The position numbers were made by a program, and so were the translations under genes. A stretch of 64,000 bases of DNA from positions 2,186,001 to 2,250,000 of the forward strand of contig NC_008255.1 in assembly GCF_000014145.1 (NCBI RefSeq), written 5' to 3'. Origin of the DNA: Cytophaga hutchinsonii ATCC 33406. GTDB lineage: Bacteria > Bacteroidota > Bacteroidia > Cytophagales > Cytophagaceae. Positions 16,774 to 25,349 of this stretch are shown here, piece after piece; position 1 is the stretch's first letter, and every line of letters starts with the position of its first letter. A model generated the notes under the pieces. That model searched no databases, was not told the DNA's origin, and worked only from the letters and a program-made list of their open reading frames with translations.

Positions 16774-17916
16774 TTAAAAACCATGTAAATCCATGCCTGA
16801 AGAATCTGTCAGATGTACTTTTTTACCCATTTTTTTCTGAATGACGCTAAAATGATGTGTTTCTTCTTCACTGATTAAATTGATTGCGACTCCGGATGCT
16901 TCTGCTCTACCCGTCCTCCCGATTCTATGGATGTAGTCTTTAGGAGATCGCGGCAATTCATAATTAATTACAAAAGGCAAAAAAGGAATATCAATGCCAC
17001 GAGACATCAGATCGGTTGCAACCAGCACATGAATATTGCCTGCCTTAAACTGTTTTAATGCTTCGGTGCGTGCCCCCTGGCTTTTCTTGCTATGTAAAGC
17101 TGCCGCCAATATATTATTCGCTTTTAATTTTTCAACTACCGCATCGGCACGGTGTACGGAAGATGTAAAAATCAAAACCTGATTCATTTTTTGTTCCTTT
17201 ATCAGATACCGCAGCAAAGGACCTTTGCGTGCATCTTCTACCGCGTAGGCTATCTGCTGAATCAGATCAATGTTTTGTTCTTCGGCAATAATTTCAATTT
17301 TAACCGGATCATGCAATAAAAATTCAGTAATGGTATCTACATCTTTACCGAGAGTTGCAGAGAACAACAAATTCTGTCTCTTTTGGGGAAGCAGCTTAAA
17401 GATATTTGCCATCTCTTCTTTAAAACCCAGGTTCAACATCTTATCTGCTTCATCCAGCACGAGCACTTCCACATCACTTAAATACACGGCCTTTGAATCA
17501 ACCAGATCCAGCAAACGGCCGGGGGTAGCAATCAATATTTCCACTCCTTGTAATTGAATCATTTGCGGATTGATCGAAACACCGCCATACACAGCTAATG
17601 ATTTTATTTTATTTGGAAGTGCATTGCTGAAAGCCTGAAATACCTGTCCTACCTGAACGGCAAGTTCTCTTGTCGGCACAAGCACCAGTGCATTGATGTG
17701 TCTGTTTTTTCCCAGAGGTTTTGTTTGCAGCATCTGTAAGATGGGCAACACAAAACTCGCGGTTTTTCCCGACCCTGTCTGCGCAATGCCTAAGATATCC
17801 TTACCTTTTAAAATAGCGGGGATCGCTTGCTCCTGAATGGGATACGGCGCATTATAAAATTGTTTTTCTAATGCTTTTAAAATTGCGGGAGATAAACCTA
17901 ATGTTGCGAAAGACAT
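16774..17916 (-). CDS. DEAD-box RNA helicase, RhlE type
   Basis: 380 residues from the ATG at 17916 (MSFATLGLSP, the typical RhlE opening with Q motif F..LGLS and YPIQEQAIP). Motif I is AQTGSGKT, motif II VLDEADKM, motif III SAT, and motif VI HRIGRTGR. It unwinds short RNA duplexes using ATP. There is almost no C-terminal extension (ends DSSGMDLHGF), so it lacks the long basic tail of many RhlE proteins. An upstream in-frame start at 17940 adds eight non-family residues and is less likely. Confidence 0.88.
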   Translation of the reverse strand: MSFATLGLSPAILKALEKQFYNAPYPIQEQAIPAILKGKDILGIAQTGSGKTASFVLPILQMLQTKPLGKNRHINALVLVPTRELAVQVGQVFQAFSNALPNKIKSLAVYGGVSINPQMIQLQGVEILIATPGRLLDLVDSKAVYLSDVEVLVLDEADKMLNLGFKEEMANIFKLLPQKRQNLLFSATLGKDVDTITEFLLHDPVKIEIIAEEQNIDLIQQIAYAVEDARKGPLLRYLIKEQKMNQVLIFTSSVHRADAVVEKLKANNILAAALHSKKSQGARTEALKQFKAGNIHVLVATDLMSRGIDIPFLPFVINYELPRSPKDYIHRIGRTGRAEASGVAINLISEEETHHFSVIQKKMGKKVHLTDSSGMDLHGF

Positions 17917-18029
17917 ATGCAAAGAAAGATGTGTGCACAAATATAGATTGTTTTATCCAGATACACAGTGCAAAATTACTTTCCATTGATTATCATGTAC
18001 CTGTTTTCCTGAAAATAATACATGTACAA

Positions 18030-19562
18030 TTATAAAATTCCTTTCGGCACCACTCTGCGTGTCCACGCTTTAGCTTGCTTCTTTGCTCCGGCTTCACCAT
18101 CCGGATTGAATACAGTTGTCGTATGCCAGGCATTTTCCGGTTTGATTTCAGTTTCCATTCCTGCAAGCACTCCTGCTGCAACCTCTTTTGAGTAGATAAT
18201 GGTTACACATTCTGTATTCAGATTGGCACTGCGCGGATCCAGGTTAAATGTACCTATAACAGCAATGGTACCATCAATCACCATCGACTTTGCATGCAAA
18301 CCGAAAATGGGTGTATACTGCATTTTTTCCTGCAATGCTCCGGTCATGATCTGGTAACGCACCGCAGCATCAGGTCTGAATTCATAGATCTCAACCCCTG
18401 TTGCAAGTAATTTTTTTCTGTCGCGCTGATAACCGTTAAACGCTTCGAGGTTATCGGTAGAAGCAAGACTGTTTGTTAAAATACGAATGCGTACGCCCCG
18501 GTCAACCGCAGCTTTAAATAACGTTCGGCCAACTTCCGTTGTGATTAAATAAGGTGATTGAATATCAATGGATGTTGTTGCACGTTTTATAAGACTAATC
18601 AGACTGTCGGTGCATACACCGCCGCCGCCAAGTCCCTGTTTGCCATCATTTTTGCCCGGTGCATCGGAAACAAACTGCACATGCTCTACCCATTTTAACC
18701 TGCCCGAATCTCTCATTACCTGAAATGTTTCGGTAAGATTTGAAATGCGCTTCCGTACCTGCGGCCAGAAATTATCCGGGTTACAGGCATATTGATGCAG
18801 GCGTTCAAAACGACTTGTATCGGTATAGGTTACATCATCCTCCTTCACCAGTCCTGTGATCGGAATACTCAGCGCGTCAACCCAGAATGACTCAAACGAT
18901 TGTTGTACATCCGTTGCTGTTTTACCTATCAGTAATACATCCCTGTCCCTGAAATTATATTCGTGGTCGTAATCAAAATATTCATCGGCAATATTTCTGC
19001 CACCTGTAATCACGACTTTGTGATCAACAATAAACGTTTTGTTGTGCATGCGCTGATTTGCGCCTCGAAAATCGGTCGTGAATTTCCCGATCTTATTAAA
19101 TATATTTTTACCCAGATTGATACCGGGATTATAAATTTTAATTTCAATATTTTCATGCGAGTCAAGCGTGAGTATTTCATGTACGCCGGCTTCAACCAAT
19201 ATATCATCGATCAGGATGCGTACTTTTACACCACGGTCTGCCGCACGTACCAGATAATCACAGGCAATAAGCCCCACATTATCTGCTGAAAAAATAAAAT
19301 ACTGAATGTCGATTGTTTCTTCTGCATACTCACTCAGCCAGGCGCGTGTGATCAGCGAGCCGCCGCCATCTTCAAGTACATAAACACCTGTTTTATTTTT
19401 CATGGAATCTATGAAAGGTTCCAGCTCATGTGTAAGACTTAGCGAATCATTGCGGTGAATAGATGCGCAAAAATCTTTTTCCTGCACCGGAATTTCTTTG
19501 GAAGATTCCGAACAGGAGCATAAAAATAACATACTAAAAAAAAGTGTACTATATTTTATCAT
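18030..19562 (-). CDS. Phospholipase D-family lipoprotein (cardiolipin-synthase-like)
   Basis: 510 residues. A signal peptide ends in a lipobox (FLCSC, Cys17). Two HKD motifs are complete: His173-Lys175-Asp180 in MHNKTFIVD and His423-Lys425-Asp430 in LHAKSMVID, each followed by the family's asparagine (GGRN and GTFN). The layout matches the phospholipase D superfamily with two active-site halves. It may act on phospholipids in the envelope or periplasm. The start overlaps the stop of the class D beta-lactamase gene by 4 bases (ATGA), so the two are translationally coupled. Confidence 0.85.
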   Translation of the reverse strand: MIKYSTLFFSMLFLCSCSESSKEIPVQEKDFCASIHRNDSLSLTHELEPFIDSMKNKTGVYVLEDGGGSLITRAWLSEYAEETIDIQYFIFSADNVGLIACDYLVRAADRGVKVRILIDDILVEAGVHEILTLDSHENIEIKIYNPGINLGKNIFNKIGKFTTDFRGANQRMHNKTFIVDHKVVITGGRNIADEYFDYDHEYNFRDRDVLLIGKTATDVQQSFESFWVDALSIPITGLVKEDDVTYTDTSRFERLHQYACNPDNFWPQVRKRISNLTETFQVMRDSGRLKWVEHVQFVSDAPGKNDGKQGLGGGGVCTDSLISLIKRATTSIDIQSPYLITTEVGRTLFKAAVDRGVRIRILTNSLASTDNLEAFNGYQRDRKKLLATGVEIYEFRPDAAVRYQIMTGALQEKMQYTPIFGLHAKSMVIDGTIAVIGTFNLDPRSANLNTECVTIIYSKEVAAGVLAGMETEIKPENAWHTTTVFNPDGEAGAKKQAKAWTRRVVPKGIL

Positions 19563-20377
19563 GGATTTGAAGATATAATATTCAGCTTGTTTAATATTGA
19601 ATAGGTAATTTCTTTGCGTGCGTTTCGTATATATGTATCATCAAGGCCACGTGTTAACATACAGGTACTGAAATAATATACGTTCCCTCCTTTTTCTACA
19701 TAACCTACATACCAGCCTATGTAATTAGCAGATGTAACACTCCACCCTGTTTTGGCACGAACAACATAACCAAGTGTATCTTTAGCAATCATAATATCTT
19801 TTACAATATCCATGCTGCACTGTGAAAAAGGTAAGGTATTATTCCGGAGTGCTTTCAAAAAATCAATTTGCTGCTCAGGAGAAATACGTAAACCTCCTGT
19901 AAGCCAAAATTGATCTATACCACCCGTAGTGTCAGCATTCCCGTACTGTGACTTTTTAAGCCAGTAATTCATTCTCTCCCCACCAACACGACGGGCTAAC
20001 TCCTGATAATACCATACGGTGGAATTTTTAAACGCAGTCTTTAAGTCTGTATCCTGATTCCATAAATAATAACTACGGGAAATACTATCCCATGGAATAA
20101 CAAAATCAGCATCTTTAATAACACCCGTTTCTAAACCAATCAACGAATTACAAATTTTAAATGTTGAAGCAGGTGAATACATTTCAGTTGTCAATGGCTT
20201 ATTATAATAAATATATGAATCGGCATTTTGATCATATAACATAAAAGAACCGTCTGCATGATTCGCTTCAAAAAATTCCTTAAAATCATTTCTGATTTTT
20301 TCTTTCTGTTTGTGTTTATGTCCGGTAGACAAAAAGAGTATAATCCCGGCTATAATTAATATATATGTTGATTTCAT
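19559..20377 (-). CDS. Class D (OXA-type) beta-lactamase-like protein
   Basis: 272 residues with an N-terminal hydrophobic segment (residues 4-18) that exports or anchors it. All class D motifs are present in order: Ser71-Thr-Phe-Lys74, Ser119-Thr-Val121, Tyr145-Gly-Asn147, Trp158 in FWLTGGL, and Lys209-Thr-Gly211. These include the lysine that is carbamylated and the tryptophan that protects it in OXA enzymes. It should acylate penicillin-type substrates; whether it hydrolyses them or is a BlaR-like or PBP-like homologue cannot be told from sequence. The downstream gene is a phospholipase D lipoprotein sharing a 4-base overlap. Confidence 0.85.
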   Translation of the reverse strand: MKSTYILIIAGIILFLSTGHKHKQKEKIRNDFKEFFEANHADGSFMLYDQNADSYIYYNKPLTTEMYSPASTFKICNSLIGLETGVIKDADFVIPWDSISRSYYLWNQDTDLKTAFKNSTVWYYQELARRVGGERMNYWLKKSQYGNADTTGGIDQFWLTGGLRISPEQQIDFLKALRNNTLPFSQCSMDIVKDIMIAKDTLGYVVRAKTGWSVTSANYIGWYVGYVEKGGNVYYFSTCMLTRGLDDTYIRNARKEITYSILNKLNIISSNP

Positions 20378-20429
20378 ACTAGTACGTTATTAAGTTGGCC
20401 AATACGCTATATGTGCAATGCTATACCTG

Positions 20430-20795
20430 TAAAGTACTGGAGAGTTCTCCACGGCGGATGTATTCTGTTAGCACCCAGCCAATATAAAATGAGTTGATTG
20501 TTATCAGGATCTTTCAATCGGACTCGCGCCGCAGCCAGGGTTTGTCTGTAGGCACATCTTCAAAGAGAATGTTCTAAGCCTGCAGCTATTCAACCTTTTT
20601 ATTTAACTGCTCTTCTTCAAAATAGATCCACGAACCTTCGCCAACGGTATTGAGAAATCAGGTATACAAAGAATGCAGCCTTCCCACCCTCGCACAAAAA
20701 CGTGTATATTGCGGAGCATCAATAACAATTAATTCAAAACACAACGTTTGATAGAATGCTACTCCCCCCGTTCAGGATTGATTGTAGGAAGCGTG
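20430..20795 (-). pseudogene. Decayed VOC-family (glyoxalase/dioxygenase-like) gene
   Basis: No open frame survives, but translating the minus strand in shifting frames gives ordered VOC-family pieces: an INPE-like start, AFYQTLCFELIVIDAPQYTRF, then GEGSWIYFEEEQLNKKVE, VPTDKPWLRRE, and finally RLKDPDNNQLILYWLGANR with HPPWR. They follow the family order over about 120 residues. Several in-frame stops and at least two frameshifts separate them (for example near 20560-20600 and 20760). The gene is therefore dead unless the sequence has errors. It fills the gap between the beta-lactamase gene and the PBP1A gene. Confidence 0.75.
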
Positions 20796-20828
20796 TATAA
20801 TTATTGATTCACGATGATTGTGAATGAA

Positions 20829-23060
20829 TCAATAATCATACACTTCATCTTCTGCTGCGTCCTGCGGCAACATACCGTCATCCAGAATATTTACTTTATC
20901 AGACGTGACGTTTACATTCCCATCCGGTTTTGTAAACAGCGACGCAGGATAACCGGCATCACTGTGCTTCTGAACACCCTGCATATAATACGCCCACACC
21001 GGTAAAGCCATGCGCGCACCTTGTCCGTAGGTCATGGTACTGAAACGGATCACACGTTTCTCTCCTCCCACCCAAACACCCGTAACCAGATTCGGCGTAA
21101 TACCCATAAACCAGCCATCGGCAGATTCCTGCGTGGTACCTGTTTTACCGCCAAGATCTCCATGTATATTGAATTTACTTCTTAAGTCTACCGATGTACC
21201 GCCGGCCTCTTCCACCGAACCTTTTAACAATTCAATCATGTTATAGGCAGTCTCTTCATTGATCACCTGCCTGCTGTTTGTATTAAATTCTTCGAGCACA
21301 TTGCCATACTTATCTTCAATACGCAGCAGAAACTGCGGCTGCATCCAGATACCTTCATTTACAAACACACTATAGGCATTCACCATTTCAAAGAGCGTAA
21401 CATCTCCTGTACCCAGACAAAGAGCCGGTGTTGGTTCCAACGGACTTTTAATACCCATACGTTTAGCAAATGCTACAACCGAATCCGGGCCAACCAGATT
21501 CATAAGCTGTGCACTGATTGAGTTTACAGAACGTGCCAATGCCTGGCGCAACGTAATTTCTTCGTTAGAGAATTTACCATTACTGTTGTTTGGTGTCCAC
21601 GGTGAACCGCCGGGAACAGGAATACTTATAGGTGCATCCGGAAATTTAGAATCCGGAGTCAATCCTTTTTCTTCCATTGTATAGGCATACAAAATAGGTT
21701 TGAAGGTTGAACCTGCCTGACGTTTCCCCTGTAGTACATGATCAAACGGATAGTTTGCATAATCAATATTGCCTACCCATGCACGTACATAACCTGTTTT
21801 CGGATCCATTGAAAACAATCCTGTACGTAACATTCTTAAGGAATGTCTGATCGAATCCAACGGAGACATGATTGTATCCACACGTCCTTTCCAGGTAAAG
21901 ATCTGCATCGGAATCTTCTTTTTCATTTCAAGCATGATCAGTGATTCATTGCCATCCAGTTCAGCCGTAAGCTCTTTATAATGTGATGTAGTCTTTGCTA
22001 ATTTTTTAACCAGATCCGGATCAGACTTTGTCCACGGATCAGACTTCGACCAGTTTTTATCAAATTCTTTTTGCAGAAAACTCATATGTTTTTTAACAGC
22101 ATCTTCAGCAACTTCCTGTAAGCGCGTATCAATGGTTGTATAAATCTTCAAACCATCTTCATATAAATGCATGTCATGTTCTTTACACCAGTTGAACATC
22201 ACCTTCTTCAAGTAATTTCTGAAATGCGGTGCAAGACCCGCTGCTTCTCCATCATCCTGAAAATTGAGATTCAACGGTTTTGCCTGGGCAATAACTGCTT
22301 CCGCAGAAGACAGGTATTCATATTTCACCATTTGGTCTAACACCGTGTTACGGCGGTTCTTAGCACGTTCAGGCTTTTTACGTGGATTATAGTAAGAAGG
22401 TCCTTTAAGTAGTCCTACAAGTAAAGCGGCTTCATTCAGCTGCAATTCATGTACATTTTTACCAAAATATTTTTTAGCTGCCGAACGAATACCAAAGCTG
22501 TTATTTCCAAATTCAACCGTGTTCAGATACATCAGCAGAATTTCATTTTTGGAATAAGATTTCTCCAGCTGAATGGCAATGAACCATTCTTTAATTTTGT
22601 GTACAATGGTATTATCAAGTATGCCTGTATATTCCTCCGAACGTCTTAAACTGAATAAGTTTTTAGCCAGCTGCTGGGTTAATGTACTGGACCCTCTTCT
22701 TCTGCCGATCATCAATGAAGGAGCAATCGCAACAATACCTTTTACATCTACACCCGAGTGATCATAAAAACGGGAATCCTCCGTAGCGATCAGCGCGTTG
22801 ATCAAAACAGGAGGTAAATCTTTGTATTCAACATCGGTTCGGTTTATCTGATTATAAAATTTACCCAATACTTTCCCGTCGCTGGAGTAGATAACAGATG
22901 CCTGATCACTTTCCGGATTTTCCAGCACATCAATACTGGGAAGCGACCCAAATAAATTAAACGGGTTAATGTATACAAGCAGCAGTAAAAAAATAATTCC
23001 AGCAAACATTGCGGCTGCACCTTTCCACAACCAACTTACCAGTTTATTATAATCTTTCAT
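20829..23060 (-). CDS. Penicillin-binding protein 1A, bifunctional peptidoglycan synthase
   Basis: 743 residues with one N-terminal membrane helix (about residues 16-33). The glycosyltransferase domain has the catalytic Glu94 in ATEDSRFYDHSGVD and the GSTLTQQLAKNL motif. The transpeptidase domain has Ser451-Thr-Phe-Lys454, Ser511-Val-Asn513 and Lys639-Thr-Gly. Both activities thus look intact: glycan chain polymerisation and peptide cross-linking at the outer face of the inner membrane. Single gene; a hairpin without a T run overlaps the stop at about 20803-20837. Neighbouring envelope genes fit a wall-related region. Confidence 0.93.
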   Translation of the reverse strand: MKDYNKLVSWLWKGAAAMFAGIIFLLLLVYINPFNLFGSLPSIDVLENPESDQASVIYSSDGKVLGKFYNQINRTDVEYKDLPPVLINALIATEDSRFYDHSGVDVKGIVAIAPSLMIGRRRGSSTLTQQLAKNLFSLRRSEEYTGILDNTIVHKIKEWFIAIQLEKSYSKNEILLMYLNTVEFGNNSFGIRSAAKKYFGKNVHELQLNEAALLVGLLKGPSYYNPRKKPERAKNRRNTVLDQMVKYEYLSSAEAVIAQAKPLNLNFQDDGEAAGLAPHFRNYLKKVMFNWCKEHDMHLYEDGLKIYTTIDTRLQEVAEDAVKKHMSFLQKEFDKNWSKSDPWTKSDPDLVKKLAKTTSHYKELTAELDGNESLIMLEMKKKIPMQIFTWKGRVDTIMSPLDSIRHSLRMLRTGLFSMDPKTGYVRAWVGNIDYANYPFDHVLQGKRQAGSTFKPILYAYTMEEKGLTPDSKFPDAPISIPVPGGSPWTPNNSNGKFSNEEITLRQALARSVNSISAQLMNLVGPDSVVAFAKRMGIKSPLEPTPALCLGTGDVTLFEMVNAYSVFVNEGIWMQPQFLLRIEDKYGNVLEEFNTNSRQVINEETAYNMIELLKGSVEEAGGTSVDLRSKFNIHGDLGGKTGTTQESADGWFMGITPNLVTGVWVGGEKRVIRFSTMTYGQGARMALPVWAYYMQGVQKHSDAGYPASLFTKPDGNVNVTSDKVNILDDGMLPQDAAEDEVYDY

Positions 23061-23112
23061 ATTCTAACTAAAGCAATTGTTTTTTATTCCTTTTCCGGGA
23101 AACATTTTATGC

Positions 23113-23138
23113 AAAAAAAATGCTTCCCGAAGGAAGCA
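23113..23138 (-). terminator. Terminator after the TlpA-like gene
   Basis: On the minus strand, tgcttccttcgggaagca has a seven-base stem followed by eight T. Confidence 0.8.
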
Positions 23139-23153
23139 CAAGTTACACATTTT

Positions 23154-23678
23154 TTATTCTGCTAACAGCTGTTTTATCAATTGTTCAGAACTTGCATCGG
23201 AAGGTGCAGGTGCCTGTCCGTAAGCAACCTTTCCACTTTTATCAACCAATACAAAGCGTGGAATATATTGCAAGCCATAACGCTCTCCCACACGGTCTTC
23301 CTTGCCTCCGTCTCTGGAAATCAATTGAACACCCGTCAGGCCTTTTTTCCTGATAAACGATTTCCACCCATCCACATTATCTTCATTATCAACAGATACA
23401 TACATAAATACGATGCTGTCGTTACCGGCAAATTTTTCTTTTAGTTTTTTAGAATGCGGGATTTCAGCAACACAAGGTCCACACCACGTTGCCCAGAAAT
23501 CGATATACACGACTTTACCTTTAAAATCGCTTAAGCTTACTTTTTTACCTTCGTTACTTTCTAAGGTAAAATCGGGAGCAAGCGGACGTTCGGCCGACTC
23601 GTCTGTTTTAAATGCACAGAAAACAATTGTTGCCAGAGCACATGCAAACAGTACATTTAATCTTAGTATATGTTTCAT
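23154..23678 (-). CDS. TlpA/ResA-like exported thioredoxin-fold protein
   Basis: 174 residues. An N-terminal hydrophobic segment (residues 6-22) exports it; a cysteine at the end (VFCAF) could be a lipobox, but the match is weak. The redoxin domain begins with APDFTL and has the active-site motif WATWCGPC (about 68-75), with the cis-proline loop YIPRFVLVD. Such proteins are periplasmic thiol-disulfide reductases, for example in cytochrome c maturation. It is followed by its own terminator. Confidence 0.85.
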   Translation of the reverse strand: MKHILRLNVLFACALATIVFCAFKTDESAERPLAPDFTLESNEGKKVSLSDFKGKVVYIDFWATWCGPCVAEIPHSKKLKEKFAGNDSIVFMYVSVDNEDNVDGWKSFIRKKGLTGVQLISRDGGKEDRVGERYGLQYIPRFVLVDKSGKVAYGQAPAPSDASSEQLIKQLLAE

Positions 23679-23789
23679 AGATTTTATGCGTTAATGTAAA
23701 ACTGAATAACTAAAACAATGCCACAAATGATGGCTGGCTGGCATTTTAAAAGAAAGATAACCAGCATCACAGTGAATACGTTTAAAATT

Positions 23790-23832
23790 AAAAGTCAGCA
23801 GTGTGGTTTATTTTCCAATACTACTGACTTTT
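23790..23832 (-). terminator. Terminator after the M48 peptidase gene
   Basis: Inverted repeat aaaagtcagcagt / actactgactttt (one mismatch) with a T-rich tail on the minus strand. Confidence 0.6.
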
Positions 23833-23854
23833 AACACCTTTTAAATCTTCTGAT

Positions 23855-24676
23855 TTATTTCGGATGATAATACTTTAATGCTTCCGGTAAATATGCTTCA
23901 AGGTCGGCTACACGTCTTGAATCTGCAGGGTGTGTAGACATAAACTCAGGTGGCGCCTGTCCGCCGGATATTGCACTCATGCGTTTCCAGAAATCAACTG
24001 CAACATGCGGATCATAACCAGCCATTGCCATAAATACCAAACCCATTTTATCCGCTTCAGATTCATGCTTTCTGCTGAAAGGTAAGATTACACCATATTG
24101 TGCACCTGCTCCGTAAGCAGTTCCAAATAGTTGTCTTGTAAGAGCTGACTTTGTTGAAAGTGCATAGTCTACAACTTGTCCGCCTGTCTGAGCTATTATT
24201 TCCTGGCTCATACGCTCATTACCATGATGTGCAATGGCATGCGCTACTTCATGTCCCATGACAACAGCAATGCCTGACTCATCAACACATACGGGGATAA
24301 TACCTGTATAAAAAGCAACTTTACCGCCAGGCATACACCAGGCATTTACAGTAGAATCATTTTTGATCAGGTTAAACTCCCAGTTATAGCCTTCCAATTC
24401 TTTGCTGCGGCCCTGTTCAGCCATATATTTTTCAACCGCTGCTTTGATGGTATTTCCAACACGCTTCACCATATCCACCTGAGCCTGATTGGTACTGAGC
24501 GGCCCCTGTTGAATGACTTGTGCATATTGTTCATTACTCATTTTTATCATTTCCGATTCAGAAACAAGACTGAGCTGCTTACGGTTTGTAACGGCTACAC
24601 TTTTACATGCTGTATAAACTGCACCCGTCACTAAAAATGCTGACGTCAAATAAATTATTTTCTTACTTATCCACAT
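23855..24676 (-). CDS. M48-family metallopeptidase lipoprotein (Oma1/LoiP-like)
   Basis: 273 residues. A signal peptide ends in a lipobox (VYTAC, Cys24). The zinc motif is HEVAH (His142-His146), with the third ligand Glu205 in the SRKHESEADKMG motif. The length and layout resemble bacterial Oma1/LoiP-type lipoprotein proteases (M48C), which degrade or process envelope proteins. No other membrane helix is needed for anchoring. The gene diverges from the FAH-family gene; caaatata at 24694-24701, read in reverse as TATATTTG, is a possible -7 box for it. Confidence 0.85.
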   Translation of the reverse strand: MWISKKIIYLTSAFLVTGAVYTACKSVAVTNRKQLSLVSESEMIKMSNEQYAQVIQQGPLSTNQAQVDMVKRVGNTIKAAVEKYMAEQGRSKELEGYNWEFNLIKNDSTVNAWCMPGGKVAFYTGIIPVCVDESGIAVVMGHEVAHAIAHHGNERMSQEIIAQTGGQVVDYALSTKSALTRQLFGTAYGAGAQYGVILPFSRKHESEADKMGLVFMAMAGYDPHVAVDFWKRMSAISGGQAPPEFMSTHPADSRRVADLEAYLPEALKYYHPK

Positions 24677-24693
24677 AGTAATGTTATTTTAAT

Positions 24694-24701
24694 CAAATAT
24701 A
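24694..24701 (-). promoter_or_regulatory. Possible -7 promoter box for the M48 gene
   Basis: Minus-strand TATATTTG matches TAnnTTTG and lies 18 bases before the ATG. No clear -33 TTG partner is seen. Confidence 0.4.
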
Positions 24702-24737
24702 AGAATTTTGTACCTATATGAAATATACTAAATATTT

Positions 24738-25349
24738 ATGAAAATTATCGGCATAGGAAGAAATTATAGCGAGCACGCAAAAGAGTTAAATAATCCGCAA
24801 CCGAAAGCTCCGATTATTTTTTTAAAGCCCGACACAGCTTTATTAAAAAATAATGAAAATTTCTATTTCCCATCTTTTTCAAAAGATATTCATCATGAAA
24901 TTGAATTGGTTGTAAAAATATCAAAAGAAGGAAAAAATATCCAGGAAAAATTTGCGCATAGATATTACGAAGAAATTGGCTTAGGCATAGATTTCACGGC
25001 GCGTGACCTGCAGCAGGAAGCAAAAGAACAAGGTCTTCCATGGACGTTAGCCAAAGGCTTTAACGGCTCTGCTCCCGTTTCAGAATTTGTTTCCAAATCA
25101 GAATTTTCCGATATTAATAATATATCCTTTTCGTTAACAATTAATGGAGAACTGCGTCAGTCAGGAACAACAGCAGACATGGTGTTTTCCATTGATTTCC
25201 TTATTGCTTATATCTCGCAATTTATCACGTTGAAAAAAGGTGATCTTATTTATACAGGTACACCCAAAGGGGTTGGTTCTATTGTTATTGGCGACAAACT
25301 CGAAGGATTTCTTGAAAACAAACCCATGCTTACCTGTGAAATCTGTTAA
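24738..25349 (+). CDS. Fumarylacetoacetate hydrolase-family protein
   Basis: 203 residues, the size of single-domain FAH proteins such as YcgM/FAHD1. The metal-site residues are in HHEIELVVKI (Glu-Glu pattern), and the family blocks FLKPDTALL, GIDFTARDLQ and YTGTPKGVG are present. These enzymes act on acylpyruvates or oxaloacetate-like compounds. The last 14 bases overlap the M23 peptidase gene. Confidence 0.85.
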   Translation: MKIIGIGRNYSEHAKELNNPQPKAPIIFLKPDTALLKNNENFYFPSFSKDIHHEIELVVKISKEGKNIQEKFAHRYYEEIGLGIDFTARDLQQEAKEQGLPWTLAKGFNGSAPVSEFVSKSEFSDINNISFSLTINGELRQSGTTADMVFSIDFLIAYISQFITLKKGDLIYTGTPKGVGSIVIGDKLEGFLENKPMLTCEIC

